Shown one piece after another: positions 21,471 through 30,495 of a stretch of DNA of 40,603 bases; the stretch's first letter is position 1, and the number at the start of each line of letters is the position of its first letter. Origin of the DNA: a virus; the IMG/VR virus record IMGVR_UViG_3300042303_000177, positions 1-40,603 of that record; one strand, given 5' to 3'. The position numbers were made by a program, and so were the translations under genes. The notes below the pieces were generated by a model that was not told where the DNA came from, ran no database searches, and saw only the letters and a program-made list of their open reading frames with translations.

Positions 21471-22063
21471 GTCTGGCTGATGTCGATGGCGGCGCTGATC
21501 ACCACCGAGCCCACGATGGTCTCGCCGTAGATCACCGGGACAGGGACGCCCTGTCTGCTGACATTCTGAATCCCGCTGAAGCTGTACGACTTGCGGGGGT
21601 CGTTGTCGGAATCCTTGCCGAGTTGTGTTTGCTGAGGAACTGGCGTGAGCAGCTGCGCCACGCCGCCGAGGATCAGGCTGGCACCCACGCCCAGCGCTAC
21701 GGTGCCCACGGCCAGCGTGCCCGCACCAAACAGTCCAATCGCAGCACCGCCGAAGCCGCCGGTGGCAATCGTCAGCGCGACCAGCGCAACGCCTGCGATG
21801 ATTCGCCCCACAGCGCCGGCGCCGGCAACTACGGGCACGATCTTGATGTCTTGCTGCCCGACCGGATGGCCGATCTCCTCGAGCGAAAGATCGTAATTCC
21901 CCGCGCTCACCCGGTAGTGCTGGTCGGCCATGTGCTTCTCCAGCTCCGGCCAATTTGCCAGCAGGAACCGCACCGCCTCCGCCGCACTGCTCACATCGGC
22001 GTAGAGCACCCGCTTGCCGATGAACTTCGCGAGCTGGCCGTAGAGCCTAATCTTGCGAAGCAT
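21467..22063 (-). CDS. Tail assembly protein, lambda gpI-like
   Basis: A 198-residue protein. The ubiquitin-like N-terminal part ([20 protein letters not shown], with [16 protein letters not shown]) and the glycine/alanine-rich hydrophobic middle ([20 protein letters not shown] and [18 protein letters not shown]) match lambda I, needed for tail-tip assembly but not a main virion part. Overlaps K by 17 bp and J by 4 bp. Confidence 0.9.
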   Translation of the reverse strand: MLRKIRLYGQLAKFIGKRVLYADVSSAAEAVRFLLANWPELEKHMADQHYRVSAGNYDLSLEEIGHPVGQQDIKIVPVVAGAGAVGRIIAGVALVALTIATGGFGGAAIGLFGAGTLAVGTVALGVGASLILGGVAQLLTPVPQQTQLGKDSDNDPRKSYSFSGIQNVSRQGVPVPVIYGETIVGSVVISAAIDISQT

Positions 22064-22754
22064 GGCGCAGCCTCCGTCCCGTGCATTGTAGGAGCCAGCC
22101 GCCGTAGAGGTCGCGGCTGCTGAGCCTGCCCTGCAGGTGGTGGAGCACGGTCTGCTCTCCCAGGTAGACGGCGACGTGGTTGAGCCCGCTGCTATTGATC
22201 GCCATCAGTAGGGCGTCACCGTGCTGCAGTTCCTCGTCCTCCAGCAGCTCTCGAAAGCCAGTGTCCTTCCAGCAGCGGTCAAAGATCGGCTCACGCACGA
22301 AGTCATCTGACCTTGCCGGCCTTTTCCAGTCGCGCAGCTCAAGTCCCATCTCGTCGGCGTACCAGTCGCGCACCAGCGTCCAGCAGTCGGAGATGCCCCA
22401 TGCCCAGCTCCGGCCGATCAGTGGTGCTTTGTAGCCCTCTGGCTCGCAGCCGCCCCACGCTTCGGTCTTGGGGTTGACGATGTGCCAGGGCAGGCCGCTG
22501 CGCTCACACGCCATGCGGTCTGCCTGGCTGGGCTGTGGCGGGGTGATCGGGTGGCTGTGGACGACTGCGACCACCTCGCCAGCGTCCTCGGCCTTGGCCC
22601 AATCCTCAGGATCAAGCACGAAGAAATCGTCCTGGTCTGCCAGGTTGCCGCAGGGCCAGTAACGTTCGCGGCCTTTGACGACCACCAGCAGGCCGCAGGC
22701 TTCGCGGGGATCCTCCGCCTTGGCGTGTTCGAGCGCGTCTGCCTGCCAGGTCAC
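22047..22754 (-). CDS. Tail tip assembly protein, lambda gpK-like (JAMM + NlpC/P60)
   Basis: A 235-residue protein with two enzymatic folds. The N-terminal JAMM/MPN+ domain has E18, H66-S-H68, S76 and D79 in [15 protein letters not shown]. The C-terminal NlpC/P60 cysteine peptidase has C124 (SDCWTLV) and H193 (NHVAVYLG). Lambda gpK has the same pair and works at tail-tip assembly and, probably, cell-wall penetration. The start overlaps L (ATGA-type), and the end overlaps I by 17 bp. Confidence 0.92.
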   Translation of the reverse strand: MTWQADALEHAKAEDPREACGLLVVVKGRERYWPCGNLADQDDFFVLDPEDWAKAEDAGEVVAVVHSHPITPPQPSQADRMACERSGLPWHIVNPKTEAWGGCEPEGYKAPLIGRSWAWGISDCWTLVRDWYADEMGLELRDWKRPARSDDFVREPIFDRCWKDTGFRELLEDEELQHGDALLMAINSSGLNHVAVYLGEQTVLHHLQGRLSSRDLYGGWLLQCTGRRLRHASQD

Positions 22755-23758
22755 AGCGTGTAGCTCCCGATGCCAGGGAAGCTGCCGAAAGGCAGGGGGA
22801 AGTCATTGCCGAAGCGTAGCTTGCAGCTGTTGACGCGCTTGCCGCACACGTCCTGAGCCTCGCTCGATACGCCGACATCGTTGTCGTTGAAGTAGACAAT
22901 CACATTCAGGTCCGGGTATGTAGACAGGTAGTAGGCCGCATTGAACTGCCCGCCAGCATTGCCGCTGCGTCCCTCCCAGATGCCGTAGTTGCGGAAGTGC
23001 TGATTGGCAGTCGCAACTGTGTATCCGGCCGCGACGACATCCGCATAAATAGAAAGGTAGTAGCTGGCGTTGAACTGTCCCGAGCTGTTTATGTTACGAC
23101 CTTCGTTGTACCCAAAATTGACGTAATGATTTCGCAGCGGTTTTACTGCTGCGCCGGTTGGGCTGTACCCGCATTCTGCTGATTTATAGGTCCACTGGCA
23201 AACATTGGCGATGCACTGCCGCTTCGGCGCCCTTACCCCCTGCAGGTCGAACGCTGCTGCCAGCTCAAACTCCACCACATCACGGTTCTCGGTCACCTTG
23301 CGGCTGATGTAGTAGATCTCCTGCGGGAACTCGGCTGTCGGGTCCGGGGTGCCGTAGGGGTTCACGTTGCCGGGGAAGTTCACCGCGTCCAGGTAGCGGG
23401 CTAGCGTGCGCCGCCGGATCACCTTGGCGCCGATCAGGTCATTGCCTGGCGTGATCGCATTCACCGCCAGCAGCACCGTGGTGATGGTGCTGAGCACGTT
23501 GGCCACCCGCAGCTTCGGGCGGGGGAGCTGGCCGTTGCCGCTGTACTCAAAGCCGTCACACTCGACGGGAAATGCGGTGAAGGTCTGCCCGGCCCACACG
23601 ACGTTCCCGCCGTCGTTCTTGCCGTTCACACCGGCATGGAAGCGGTAGACATCCGCGCTCCCGTGGAGCGCCGCCACCAGGCGCAGCTCGAACAGCTCGA
23701 TGATCGCGCTCGGCGCGACCTTCTGCAGCTCTTGCGTGATCTCCTGCGGAACGGTCAT
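22751..23758 (-). CDS. Tail tip protein, lambda gpL-like, with inserted repeat modules
   Basis: A 335-residue gpL-like protein, which caps the tail tube at the tip. The family core is intact: an N-terminal beta region, then C182-x4-C187 (CIANVC), C196 (AECGYSPTG) and, after a long interruption, C305 and C312 ([15 protein letters not shown]). In lambda gpL the cysteine region binds an iron-sulfur cluster. Residues about 205-285 are not family sequence: they are half, whole and half copies of a [17 protein letters not shown]-type repeat with YGIWEGR ends. That insertion also has lower GC and is unusual (see findings). Start ATG overlaps the stop of M. Confidence 0.88.
   Translation of the reverse strand: MTVPQEITQELQKVAPSAIIELFELRLVAALHGSADVYRFHAGVNGKNDGGNVVWAGQTFTAFPVECDGFEYSGNGQLPRPKLRVANVLSTITTVLLAVNAITPGNDLIGAKVIRRRTLARYLDAVNFPGNVNPYGTPDPTAEFPQEIYYISRKVTENRDVVEFELAAAFDLQGVRAPKRQCIANVCQWTYKSAECGYSPTGAAVKPLRNHYVNFGYNEGRNINSSGQFNASYYLSIYADVVAAGYTVATANQHFRNYGIWEGRSGNAGGQFNAAYYLSTYPDLNVIVYFNDNDVGVSSEAQDVCGKRVNSCKLRFGNDFPLPFGSFPGIGSYTL
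22904..23146 (-). repeat. Inserted repeat modules within gpL
   Basis: The insertion covers residues about 205-285 of L. Two full-length FNA-x-YYLS-x-Y-x-D starts are present (residues 229-240 and 272-283) and two EGR ends (218-221 and 261-264), giving a permuted half, full, half arrangement. The DNA shows matching stretches: AGGTAGTAG and TTGAACTG occur in both copies. Base composition is visibly less GC-rich than the flanking gene. The modules resemble repeats in large cell-surface proteins of bacteria. Confidence 0.75.
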
Positions 23759-24099
23759 GAGGGCTCTGCAACCTGCCGGAAGGTGGCGGTAACGGTGTTC
23801 AGGTTGTAGGCGTCAGCCGTCACCTGCCAGTCTTCACAGACGAACTGGCCCTGCACTGCGCCCCACACGGGGGGGGTCCAGGTGAACGACTCCACTCCAC
23901 CGCGAGCCTGCAGGAAATTGCGGATAGCGGTCGTCTCAGTGTCGGTGCGGGCCTTGAATGTCAGCTGCCAACTCTTCAGGTCGGTGTTCAAGCCAAAGCG
24001 GATGCGCTGCTCATAGCCATCGCCAAAACCCACTCGGCGCACGCGAGGTTTGCTCACCTCGGTCGGCGGAAACTCGGGGACGTAGGTGAAGGTCGCCAT
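23755..24099 (-). CDS. Minor tail protein, lambda gpM-like
   Basis: A 114-residue protein with the gpM family landmarks: VRRVGFGDGYEQRIRFG near residue 20, SWQLTFKART in the middle and SFTWTPP before the end. It is a tail-tip component added before L. Its stop overlaps L by 4 bp, and a 2-bp gap separates it from the tape measure. Confidence 0.9.
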   Translation of the reverse strand: MATFTYVPEFPPTEVSKPRVRRVGFGDGYEQRIRFGLNTDLKSWQLTFKARTDTETTAIRNFLQARGGVESFTWTPPVWGAVQGQFVCEDWQVTADAYNLNTVTATFRQVAEPS

Positions 24100-24101
24100 G
24101 A

Positions 24102-27100
24102 TTACGCTGCCAAGAGGCCACCGGGCCGCTTCTGACGGATCAATTCTGCCTGCACCGCCTGCGATACGGCACGGCCCAGCTGTTCAGCCTGCCCAGGGTT
24201 GCCCTGCACCTGAGTGCCACCGGATGCGTCCACGTTCACGGTGACATTGGTGCTGCCGCCACCGCTGCCGCCCTTCATGGCCACCGGGATGCGCCGGCCA
24301 TCAGGCAGAGGCACAAAGGCCTCTGGCATCGAGCCCTCGCCGTAGAGCGCCATCTGAGGGCTGTTGGCGATGCCACCTGAGGCGTACTTGCGCAACGGGA
24401 CCGGGCCTGCGCCGGTCATGATGCCGCCGTCGGCAAAGCCAAACAGCTTGGCGATGCCGCCGCCAGGGCTCAGCGCCGATGTCAGCCCCTTCACGATGGG
24501 CTGGATGATCATGATCTGCGTGATCTGACGGGCGATGTCCTTCAGGACGGTGGCACCAATCTGGCGGAGGCTGTTGCCCCAGTTCTCCGTGCCGTTGATC
24601 AGTAAATCCATGGCCGAACCCAGACCCTGGCCGATGGATCCGGCGATGCCGGCCGCCAGTTGCTTCTGGCGCTCCATGGTTTCGTTCAGGCGCACCAGCT
24701 TCTCGTTCTCCGCCACGATTCCATCCACGATGCCCTTCTGCGCCTGCTGACGCTGAATGGTGTCAGCCAGGATCTTCTCGACCTTGATGCGCTGCTCCTC
24801 GGTGAGCGCGTTGCCCTGCAGGTCGAGGGTCAGCTGGTCGCGGAGCACCTCGAGCTTGTTCTGCTCCGCTCTCGCGCCGTTCTCCGCTTCCACCCGCGAT
24901 TTGGCCACCTCGGGGTTGATGCCAGAGCGGACCAGTTCGTTGATGCGCAGCTGATCGCGCAGCTGGTCGCCGATGCTCTTCGTCTGCCCGTCCAGCTGAG
25001 AGGTCACCTGCGTCAGTGCCGACTGCCGCGAGGAGATCAGCTGGTTGATGTTGGCCTCTTGCTGGGCTCGCTTCTCGGTCTCGCTCAGCTCCTTTGTCTT
25101 GTCCACGGAGCCGGTCAGGCCACCGATCAGCCTGGCCGCATCGCCGGCAAAGCTGCCAGGCGCAGGACCGGCGGCTGCTGCTCCCGTAGCCGACTGGGGA
25201 ATGATGTCGCCCACCCGGTAGGCCTGCCCTCCTGCAACACCTGCTGCTGCAGCGGCCTGAGCCTCGGGCAGATACTGCTTGTAGGCGCCGGAACGATAGA
25301 CGGACCACGCGCCAAAGCCTTGGGAGCCGAAGACAGCCCGTGCCGCGTTGGCGTTGGTGGCGGGGTCAAACAGTGCATCGTTCTCTGCAATGCCGAACTG
25401 GCGACGACGCTGCGGCCCCATGCCGCCCAGCATGTTGATCTGCCACAGGCCGTAGCTGTTGTCCCCGGTGCTGGCGTTGTTGTTGTGGGCACCAGACCGG
25501 CCACCCGATTCGGCCATGGCGATCGCCGCCATGATCGCCGCGTCGTTGGCACCAAAGCCTGCGGACTTGGCCAGCTGCACCAGCTTGGACGTGCCCAGGC
25601 TGCCGGCCGGGACCGAGCCAGGCGTGGCGGTGCCGCCTCCAGCACTCGAGAGGGTGGCTGCCGCATTGGTGGCGCCCTTCTCCATCTGCGCCGCGAGCTT
25701 CCGGCCTGCGTCTTGCAAGATGTCCGACACCTTGCGGGCATAGCCCTCCTGGATCTTGCCGGCAGTGTCGGACACCTGGAGCTTGAACTCCTCGAGCTTG
25801 CGGGCCAGATCGCGGTTGCGATCGCTGGCCTGCTGCTCGATTTTGATGTTCTCCTCGGTGAAGCGGCGAGTTTCGTCGTTCAGCTGCTTCTGGAAGTCGA
25901 TGGCTTCCGTGCTGAGCCCCAGTGCCGCCCTGCGCTGCTTCTCGGACTCCAGCGCCATGTCCTTCTCGGTGGCCGCAACACGGCGCCGCGCCTCCCCGAT
26001 GCTGCGCTCCAGCGTTAGCCGCTGATCACCTAGGTCGCGCTCATAGTCGGCCACCTGCTTCGCGGTCTGCTTGCGGAAGTCCGCCAGCTCGCGAGCGTGG
26101 TCCTGCGCCGCGTCGGCCAGCTTGTCCTCGGTGTCCTTGCGGATCTTCAGCTCATCCTTCAGCGCATCAGCCTTGCCGCGCGCCTCGGCCGCCTCACGCT
26201 CGCGCCGTGCCTCATCCTGGATCTGCTTCTGCTCTGGCGTGAGGGCTTCGGCTTTGTCGCGAGCAGCCGCTGCAGCCTGGCGGTTCGACTCAACGATCGC
26301 CGCGGTGCGCTGCTGGATGAATGCGTTGTATTCGGATCGATTCGTGAATGCACCAAGGGCGCCAAACTTGCGGCGAGCTTCGCCCTGCGCCTGCAGCTGA
26401 GCCAAGAGCTGGCTCTGCGCACCACTGCCGCCGCTGCCAAGGTCAGCAGCGCGCTCGAGCACTCGGGTGAACGCCTGAATCAGCCTGACCGCTGTGGGGC
26501 CGAAAGTCTTGGCAATCGCGATCCCGAGCTTCTCGGTGGCGATCTGCAGATCTTTGACGGCCTGCGCCCCGGTGTTGAACTGCTGGTTCAGCTTGCCCAG
26601 CTGCGAGTCCTTCAGCTTGGCCAGCGCCCGCAGCACCACGTCGGTGGTGACCTTGCCCTCAGATGCCAGATCCTTCAGCTCGCCGATCGTGACGCCGAGC
26701 TCCTTTGCGATCGCCTGCGCTGCCAGCGGTGCCTGCTCACGGATCGAGCGCAGCTCCTCGCCCTGCAGCACGCCGGACGCCAGGCCCTGCTTCAGCTGGA
26801 TCAGCGCGTTGCTGGTCTCCTGCGCTGTAGAGCCGCTGTTGCGGGCCGCAGCCGAGAAGCCGATGAAGGCATCCTCTAGCTCTTTCAGTGTGATGCCAGT
26901 GGGGCGCAGCGATGCGTAGAGGCTGGCGAAGCTCTCCTGTGCCTCGGTGTTGCTGATCCGCAGCGTCTTAGCAATGCGCTCCGTGGCCGCTTGCGCCTGG
27001 TTGTATTCGCCGAACTGATTGGTGAGAGCCTTGAGGCGCACCTCAGCGCTCTCGGCCTGCATCCCAACATCGGCCACGTACTTGACGGCCAGAGTGCCGC

Positions 27101-27476
27101 CAGCGGCCGCCGCAAGGCCCCCTAGACCGCCGCCCATAGCCAGCAGGCCCGTGACGCCACTGCGGGGCGATACGGCAGCCGTCAGCTTGCGCTGCTTGGC
27201 CTCGAGCTCATCGATCTGCTTGCCCAGCCTGCGGTAGGCCTGGCTGTTGATGTCTACGTTGTCGCGGAGCGACTTCAGCGCGGCGATGTGGGTGCGCAGG
27301 CCGGCGGTGGTGTTGCCCGCCGCGCGCGCCATCCGCGCAATGTCGATGTTGGCCTGGCCGAGCGCCGCCTTCGTTACCTTTGACTGCTGCTCAAGCCCCT
27401 GCAGGCCGCGCTTCAGCTGATCGAGCCCCGTGCCCTCGAACTTTGCGGTGAACTTGATGGCCGTGTCCATGTTCAT
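24102..27476 (-). CDS. Tape measure protein with embedded lysozyme-like domain
   Basis: A 1124-residue tape measure protein. The N-terminal region matches the lambda/TP901 tape-measure family (ALTNQFGEYNQAQAATERIA, then LRSIREQAPLAAQAIAKELG). Long charged helices (about 350-620) follow, and near residues 640-745 lies a transglycosylase-like domain with E656 in AMAESGGRSG, GLWQIN and an AVYRSGA-like end (WSVYRSGAYKQY). Such domains open the cell wall locally during DNA entry. At the usual 0.15 nm per residue it predicts a tail of about 170 nm. SD-like GGGAGGG precedes the ATG. Confidence 0.95.
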   Translation of the reverse strand: MNMDTAIKFTAKFEGTGLDQLKRGLQGLEQQSKVTKAALGQANIDIARMARAAGNTTAGLRTHIAALKSLRDNVDINSQAYRRLGKQIDELEAKQRKLTAAVSPRSGVTGLLAMGGGLGGLAAAAGGTLAVKYVADVGMQAESAEVRLKALTNQFGEYNQAQAATERIAKTLRISNTEAQESFASLYASLRPTGITLKELEDAFIGFSAAARNSGSTAQETSNALIQLKQGLASGVLQGEELRSIREQAPLAAQAIAKELGVTIGELKDLASEGKVTTDVVLRALAKLKDSQLGKLNQQFNTGAQAVKDLQIATEKLGIAIAKTFGPTAVRLIQAFTRVLERAADLGSGGSGAQSQLLAQLQAQGEARRKFGALGAFTNRSEYNAFIQQRTAAIVESNRQAAAAARDKAEALTPEQKQIQDEARREREAAEARGKADALKDELKIRKDTEDKLADAAQDHARELADFRKQTAKQVADYERDLGDQRLTLERSIGEARRRVAATEKDMALESEKQRRAALGLSTEAIDFQKQLNDETRRFTEENIKIEQQASDRNRDLARKLEEFKLQVSDTAGKIQEGYARKVSDILQDAGRKLAAQMEKGATNAAATLSSAGGGTATPGSVPAGSLGTSKLVQLAKSAGFGANDAAIMAAIAMAESGGRSGAHNNNASTGDNSYGLWQINMLGGMGPQRRRQFGIAENDALFDPATNANAARAVFGSQGFGAWSVYRSGAYKQYLPEAQAAAAAGVAGGQAYRVGDIIPQSATGAAAAGPAPGSFAGDAARLIGGLTGSVDKTKELSETEKRAQQEANINQLISSRQSALTQVTSQLDGQTKSIGDQLRDQLRINELVRSGINPEVAKSRVEAENGARAEQNKLEVLRDQLTLDLQGNALTEEQRIKVEKILADTIQRQQAQKGIVDGIVAENEKLVRLNETMERQKQLAAGIAGSIGQGLGSAMDLLINGTENWGNSLRQIGATVLKDIARQITQIMIIQPIVKGLTSALSPGGGIAKLFGFADGGIMTGAGPVPLRKYASGGIANSPQMALYGEGSMPEAFVPLPDGRRIPVAMKGGSGGGSTNVTVNVDASGGTQVQGNPGQAEQLGRAVSQAVQAELIRQKRPGGLLAA

Positions 27477-27479
27477 GGC

Positions 27480-28138
27480 TCAGCCCTCCCGGCTCATTGC
27501 AGTCAGCGCAGCGCCTTCCATGATCTGCAGATCCTCCAGGAGCGCGCGCTGGTCGTCCACTAAGTACATCTTAAAGAGCCAGGCCAGCACCGAGTAATCG
27601 AGCCCAACAGGGCCGCCCACGCTGGTGCGCCACTGCGTTTGCACACGGCACCACATCAGCAGGGCGTCCCAGTTTTCGGGCCACACCTCGAAGCCCTTAT
27701 CCTCTGGCAGCTCGACATCCAGGCCGAATACCTTGAGATCGTCTGCTGCCTGATCCTTGACGCCGCCGGTCACCCAATACTCGGCGGCGTCTGTCAGTTT
27801 TTTCTCTTGCCCTTGCTCAGGCTGTCGAGCCAAGCCGTCACCACAGCACTGGCCACAAGCGGGACGCCCAGCAGGTCGGCCTTGGCCTTCTCGCTGTAGG
27901 GCACTTCTCCGCCTTTGCCGTCCTGGATGCCTGCCCAGCCCACCAGCACCTCCTGGCAGAGGTCATCGTCGCCCAGCTCGCCCGACTGAATCAGGTCCCA
28001 CACCTCGCGGATGCGGGGCTGAGACAGCCGCTTGAACTGCGCGTCAAAGGTCTGCTTTTCAAACCGGCCGCCGTCGATGGGGAACTCAACGGCGACAGGC
28101 CAGGTGTAGGAGTCGCTCTGAGACAGAACGAAGGGCAT
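27480..28138 (-). CDS. Tail assembly chaperone, G-T fusion made by -1 frameshift
   Basis: Long product of about 219 residues. Ribosomes read 28138 to the slippery A AAA AAC (27803-27797) and step back one base, avoiding the TGA at 27796-27794, to continue with LTDAAEYWV in the -1 frame until 27480. The T part (27480-27796) resembles DUF1799-type tail proteins. In lambda G and GT keep the tape measure soluble and recruit tail tube subunits at a fixed ratio. A stand-alone start inside the T frame (MARQPEQG, 27833) exists but is less likely than the fusion. Confidence 0.85.
27759..27803 (-). promoter_or_regulatory. Programmed -1 frameshift signal
   Basis: Leftward sequence is A AAA AAC (27803-27797), then five bases TGACA (which contain the zero-frame stop), then a hairpin GACGCCGCC (27791-27783) / GGCGGCGTC (27767-27759) with a 15-base loop. 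The heptamer is in the correct phase (AGA AAA AAC in the zero frame), and the spacer is inside the usual five to nine bases. This is a textbook -1 site. Confidence 0.88.
27794..28138 (-). CDS. Tail assembly chaperone G
   Basis: The short product of the G/GT pair, 114 residues, ending SLSKGKRKN just after the slippery heptamer. Sequence has the phage chaperone pattern EFPIDGGRFEKQTFDAQFKRLSQ, then a helical middle with GDDDLCQEVLVGW. ATG at 28138 overlaps the stop of the tail tube gene. See the GT entry for the frameshift. Confidence 0.88.
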   Translation of the reverse strand: MPFVLSQSDSYTWPVAVEFPIDGGRFEKQTFDAQFKRLSQPRIREVWDLIQSGELGDDDLCQEVLVGWAGIQDGKGGEVPYSEKAKADLLGVPLVASAVVTAWLDSLSKGKRKN

Positions 28139-29085
28139 CAGAACACCTCGATGGAGAACTCATCATCGCCGGTGCCGTTGTTGGACGGCAAAGCAGCGAA
28201 CGGCACAGTGTACTGCGTAATCCCGTTCTGCTCGGCGTAGTTGATGGTGGTGATGTTGGCGCGCGGAACAGTCAGCTTCACCGTGTTGCCAGCGGCCACG
28301 CCGTGGGTCACGGTGCAGTTGCCAGTCGTGGATGACGTGGCGGCAGTGAAGTAGTTCTTTGTCGCCATGGTGATGGCGTCGAACTGCACGGTGCCGGAGG
28401 TGTTGCGATCAGTGAGCAGCACTTCCTTGGTGTTGCCAACCAGCTCGCGATACACCATGTCCATCCCGATCTGCAGCTCCAGGCTTTGCAGCTCTGCTGC
28501 ATAGCTGTGGAACTGGAAGGCCGAGCTGTTGGTGTTGTTGAAGATGCGCGGGGCCTGGAAGCCCGTGTAGACCGCAGAAACACTGCTGAAGCTCACATCG
28601 GTCGGGCCGTTGTAGATGCCCATCAGCTCAAACTGATAGACCGGGATCTGGCCCACGGTCATGTTCAGGCTGACAGTGCCACGGCACCCGGTCACCTTGT
28701 GCTGCACTCCGTCGATGTTGACGTAGATGGTGCAGGAGCTGAACGACTCGGAAACCGGCGCATAGGTGACCTTGCTGGCGGCTGCCACGGTTTCGGACAT
28801 GCCGCAGGCTTTCAGGATCGGGCCATACTTGGGCACGGTGCCTGCAGCGCCGGCGCCGGCAATCTCCACCTCGAAGGTGATGCGGCTGCGGACGTTGCTG
28901 ATGAGGATGTCATCAGCGCCGAAGTAGGGCTTCACCAGGTCGCGGTTGACCTGCTCGGCATCGACCGGCTGGATCTCCAGGTTGCGCACCAGGATCGCGT
29001 TAGCCGCGCCCGTAGGGGTGGGATCGGTGCCGTAGGTGGCTTCAGTCTTCGCGAGCAGGACTCGCTTGTTATAGAGGAGGGGCAT
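28138..29085 (-). CDS. Major tail tube protein
   Basis: A 315-residue tail tube protein. The opening MPLLYNKRVLLAKTEATYGT and the VRNLEIQPVDAEQVNRDLVKPYFGA segment are typical of siphophage tube proteins related to lambda V, and FELMGIYNGPTD plus a C-terminal beta region complete the fold. It polymerises around the tape measure. ATG at 29083-29085 has GAGG about nine bases upstream. Confidence 0.9.
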   Translation of the reverse strand: MPLLYNKRVLLAKTEATYGTDPTPTGAANAILVRNLEIQPVDAEQVNRDLVKPYFGADDILISNVRSRITFEVEIAGAGAAGTVPKYGPILKACGMSETVAAASKVTYAPVSESFSSCTIYVNIDGVQHKVTGCRGTVSLNMTVGQIPVYQFELMGIYNGPTDVSFSSVSAVYTGFQAPRIFNNTNSSAFQFHSYAAELQSLELQIGMDMVYRELVGNTKEVLLTDRNTSGTVQFDAITMATKNYFTAATSSTTGNCTVTHGVAAGNTVKLTVPRANITTINYAEQNGITQYTVPFAALPSNNGTGDDEFSIEVF

Positions 29086-29096
29086 GGCCGGTTACC

Positions 29097-29294
29097 TCAA
29101 GACTCGGTAGAGGGTGCAGTGGCAGGCTCGGGAGCCTTGGGTGATGCGGCCTTGGGAGCGGCAGGAGCCGTCTCCTCTTCCAGCTCCGCTTGCGTGGGCT
29201 GCGGCTCCGTGCGGGAGCCATCAACCAGGGCGCGCTTGCCGGTTTTTGGATCGACGGTGTAGGTGCCGCCCTTGCCGTGGTTTTCGTCCACCAT
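29097..29294 (-). CDS. Small proline/alanine-rich protein before the tube gene
   Basis: A 65-residue polar protein: VDENHGKGGTYTVDPKTGKR, then acidic and Pro/Ala-rich (ELEEETAPAAPKAASPKA). It is likely unstructured at its end. GAGGA lies six bases before the ATG (29292-29294). Similar small basic-to-acidic proteins appear between tail terminator and tube genes; no function is assigned. Confidence 0.6.
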   Translation of the reverse strand: MVDENHGKGGTYTVDPKTGKRALVDGSRTEPQPTQAELEEETAPAAPKAASPKAPEPATAPSTES

Positions 29295-29302
29295 GTTAAT
29301 CC

Positions 29303-29728
29303 TCACGCCAGAGAGAGGTCGCCCGCTTGGGTTCGGTAGCGGATGGAGTAATCCATCAGCACCACGCCCGCTGGCTGGTCTGCGTCCATGCTATCGAAGG
29401 TCACTCGTAACGGAACGATCTCAGTCACCAGTCCCGTCAGCGTGGCGTTGCTGAGCAGTTTCTTGTGGACATCTTCCACGATCGGATCAGCAAGCTGATC
29501 AGGAACGGCGCCGCGCACGATGATCGCGATCCGCACCGTCATCTGCCAGTCCAGCTTCGGCACCACCGAGTTGTCCGCCTGGTCGGTCAGCGGCTCCACC
29601 ACGATCGCTGGGCTCTCCTGCCGCGCGATCGGTTCCACCCGGCTGCGGTAGATCCGCGTGCTCACGCCAGTGGTGCCGGTCAACGCCGTGCGCACCGCAG
29701 CCAGGATCGTCTCGCGCTTCGTCGTCAT
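29303..29728 (-). CDS. Probable tail terminator, lambda gpU-like position
   Basis: A 141-residue alpha/beta protein in the slot normally taken by tail terminator genes (between head-tail joining genes and tube). The pattern TTKRETILAAVRTALTG, TRIYRSRVEPIARQESPAIVVEP and a VRIAIIVRG strand resembles tail-terminator or neck proteins of siphophages. It would end tube polymerisation. The ATG at 29726-29728 overlaps the preceding stop. Confidence 0.72.
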   Translation of the reverse strand: MTTKRETILAAVRTALTGTTGVSTRIYRSRVEPIARQESPAIVVEPLTDQADNSVVPKLDWQMTVRIAIIVRGAVPDQLADPIVEDVHKKLLSNATLTGLVTEIVPLRVTFDSMDADQPAGVVLMDYSIRYRTQAGDLSLA

Positions 29729-30048
29729 CAGTGGCACATCACGCTGACGTTGACCGTAACGCCGCCGCCAATACTGGTGACCGTTGCGCGGACGTAGCGG
29801 ACTGCCCGGCCAGGGTAGAAGTGCGCGTCAACGGTGTTTTGCGAGTGCGTCTTGGCTTCGTCGAGGCTGAACCAAGTTGTGCTGTCAAGCGATCCTTGGT
29901 CCTGGATGGTCACGTTGCCAGTGACGTTATGGACAAAAGTTAAGTGCGAGCCATGCACCTCCACGGCCGGGGTGGACCCCAGCGCGGTTAAGGGTGAGAA
30001 GTGGTGGACGTTGCGGTCAAGCGCCGCAGAGGATCCATAGATAGTCAT
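29728..30048 (-). CDS. Small structural protein in the head-tail region
   Basis: A 106-residue, entirely beta-rich protein (HFSPLTALGSTPAVEV, NVTIQDQGSLDSTTWFSLD, and VRYVRATVTSIGGG). It occupies the place where lambda has gpZ. Its composition would fit a small jelly-roll or decoration-like domain; which one cannot be told. ATGA overlaps at both ends. Confidence 0.6.
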   Translation of the reverse strand: MTIYGSSAALDRNVHHFSPLTALGSTPAVEVHGSHLTFVHNVTGNVTIQDQGSLDSTTWFSLDEAKTHSQNTVDAHFYPGRAVRYVRATVTSIGGGVTVNVSVMCH

Positions 30049-30323
30049 ACCTTCGTCAGCCCGATTTCAACGAAAGCGCCGTCGTCCAGCTTGCGCGCCT
30101 CGCGCACCTGGTAGTTCACGCCGGCCACCGTGATCGCGTCGCCGTACTTAAGGCCGCCGAAATCAGCAGCGCGCGCCGTCAGCGAATAGTCGGTGGTCAG
30201 CACCATGTCGCCCGAGATGACCTGGCTGGGCATGTCGAGGATGCCCAAAGCCGAAATGGCGCCAGCCGTGCAGCTGACGCCAAAGTCGTTCAGGAACACC
30301 GTCAGGTCTTCACTGATCGCCAT
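30045..30323 (-). CDS. Head-tail joining protein, lambda FII-like
   Basis: A 92-residue beta-barrel protein: LTVFLNDFGVSCTAG, then SQVISGDMVLTTDYSL, and KYGDAITVAGVNYQVRE. Length and strand pattern fit the lambda FII/Gifsy-2 head-tail adaptor family, which binds tails to filled heads. It overlaps its neighbours by 4 and 14 bp. Confidence 0.82.
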   Translation of the reverse strand: MAISEDLTVFLNDFGVSCTAGAISALGILDMPSQVISGDMVLTTDYSLTARAADFGGLKYGDAITVAGVNYQVREARKLDDGAFVEIGLTKV

Positions 30324-30492
30324 CGGCCTTCACCTTGCGGGTTGCCTTCGGCTTGATCTCCTCAGCCGGCGCCTCAACAGCGCGGCCCATGCGCAGCAGC
30401 TCGGCAGCCACGTCGCTGTCCAGTTCGTAGACCTTGCCGGCCTCGAGGTATTCGCCCCGAGCGGCGCAGTCGCTTTCGATCAGAACCTTCAT
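30310..30492 (-). CDS. Small protein directly after the capsid terminator
   Basis: A 60-residue protein (MKVLIESDCAARGEYLEAGK, then LDSDVAAELLRMGRAVEAP and a basic end). The ATG (30490-30492) is preceded by the T-run of the capsid terminator and not by a Shine-Dalgarno sequence, so it should be translated weakly or only in read-through transcripts. Similar small proteins lie between capsid and joining genes in many siphophages; some help head completion. Confidence 0.68.
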   Translation of the reverse strand: MKVLIESDCAARGEYLEAGKVYELDSDVAAELLRMGRAVEAPAEEIKPKATRKVKADGDQ

Positions 30493-30495
30493 GAG

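Noticed and set aside
21471-21953. 161 extra codons at the J start
   Set aside because: Arg/Cys/His-rich shadow of gene I; J begins with its own ATG overlapping the I stop.
29728-30048. gpZ at its normal place
   Set aside because: The protein here is all-beta, lacks the DRPT-x-WTL and GTPAA motifs, and these are found instead in the gene at 37301-38032.
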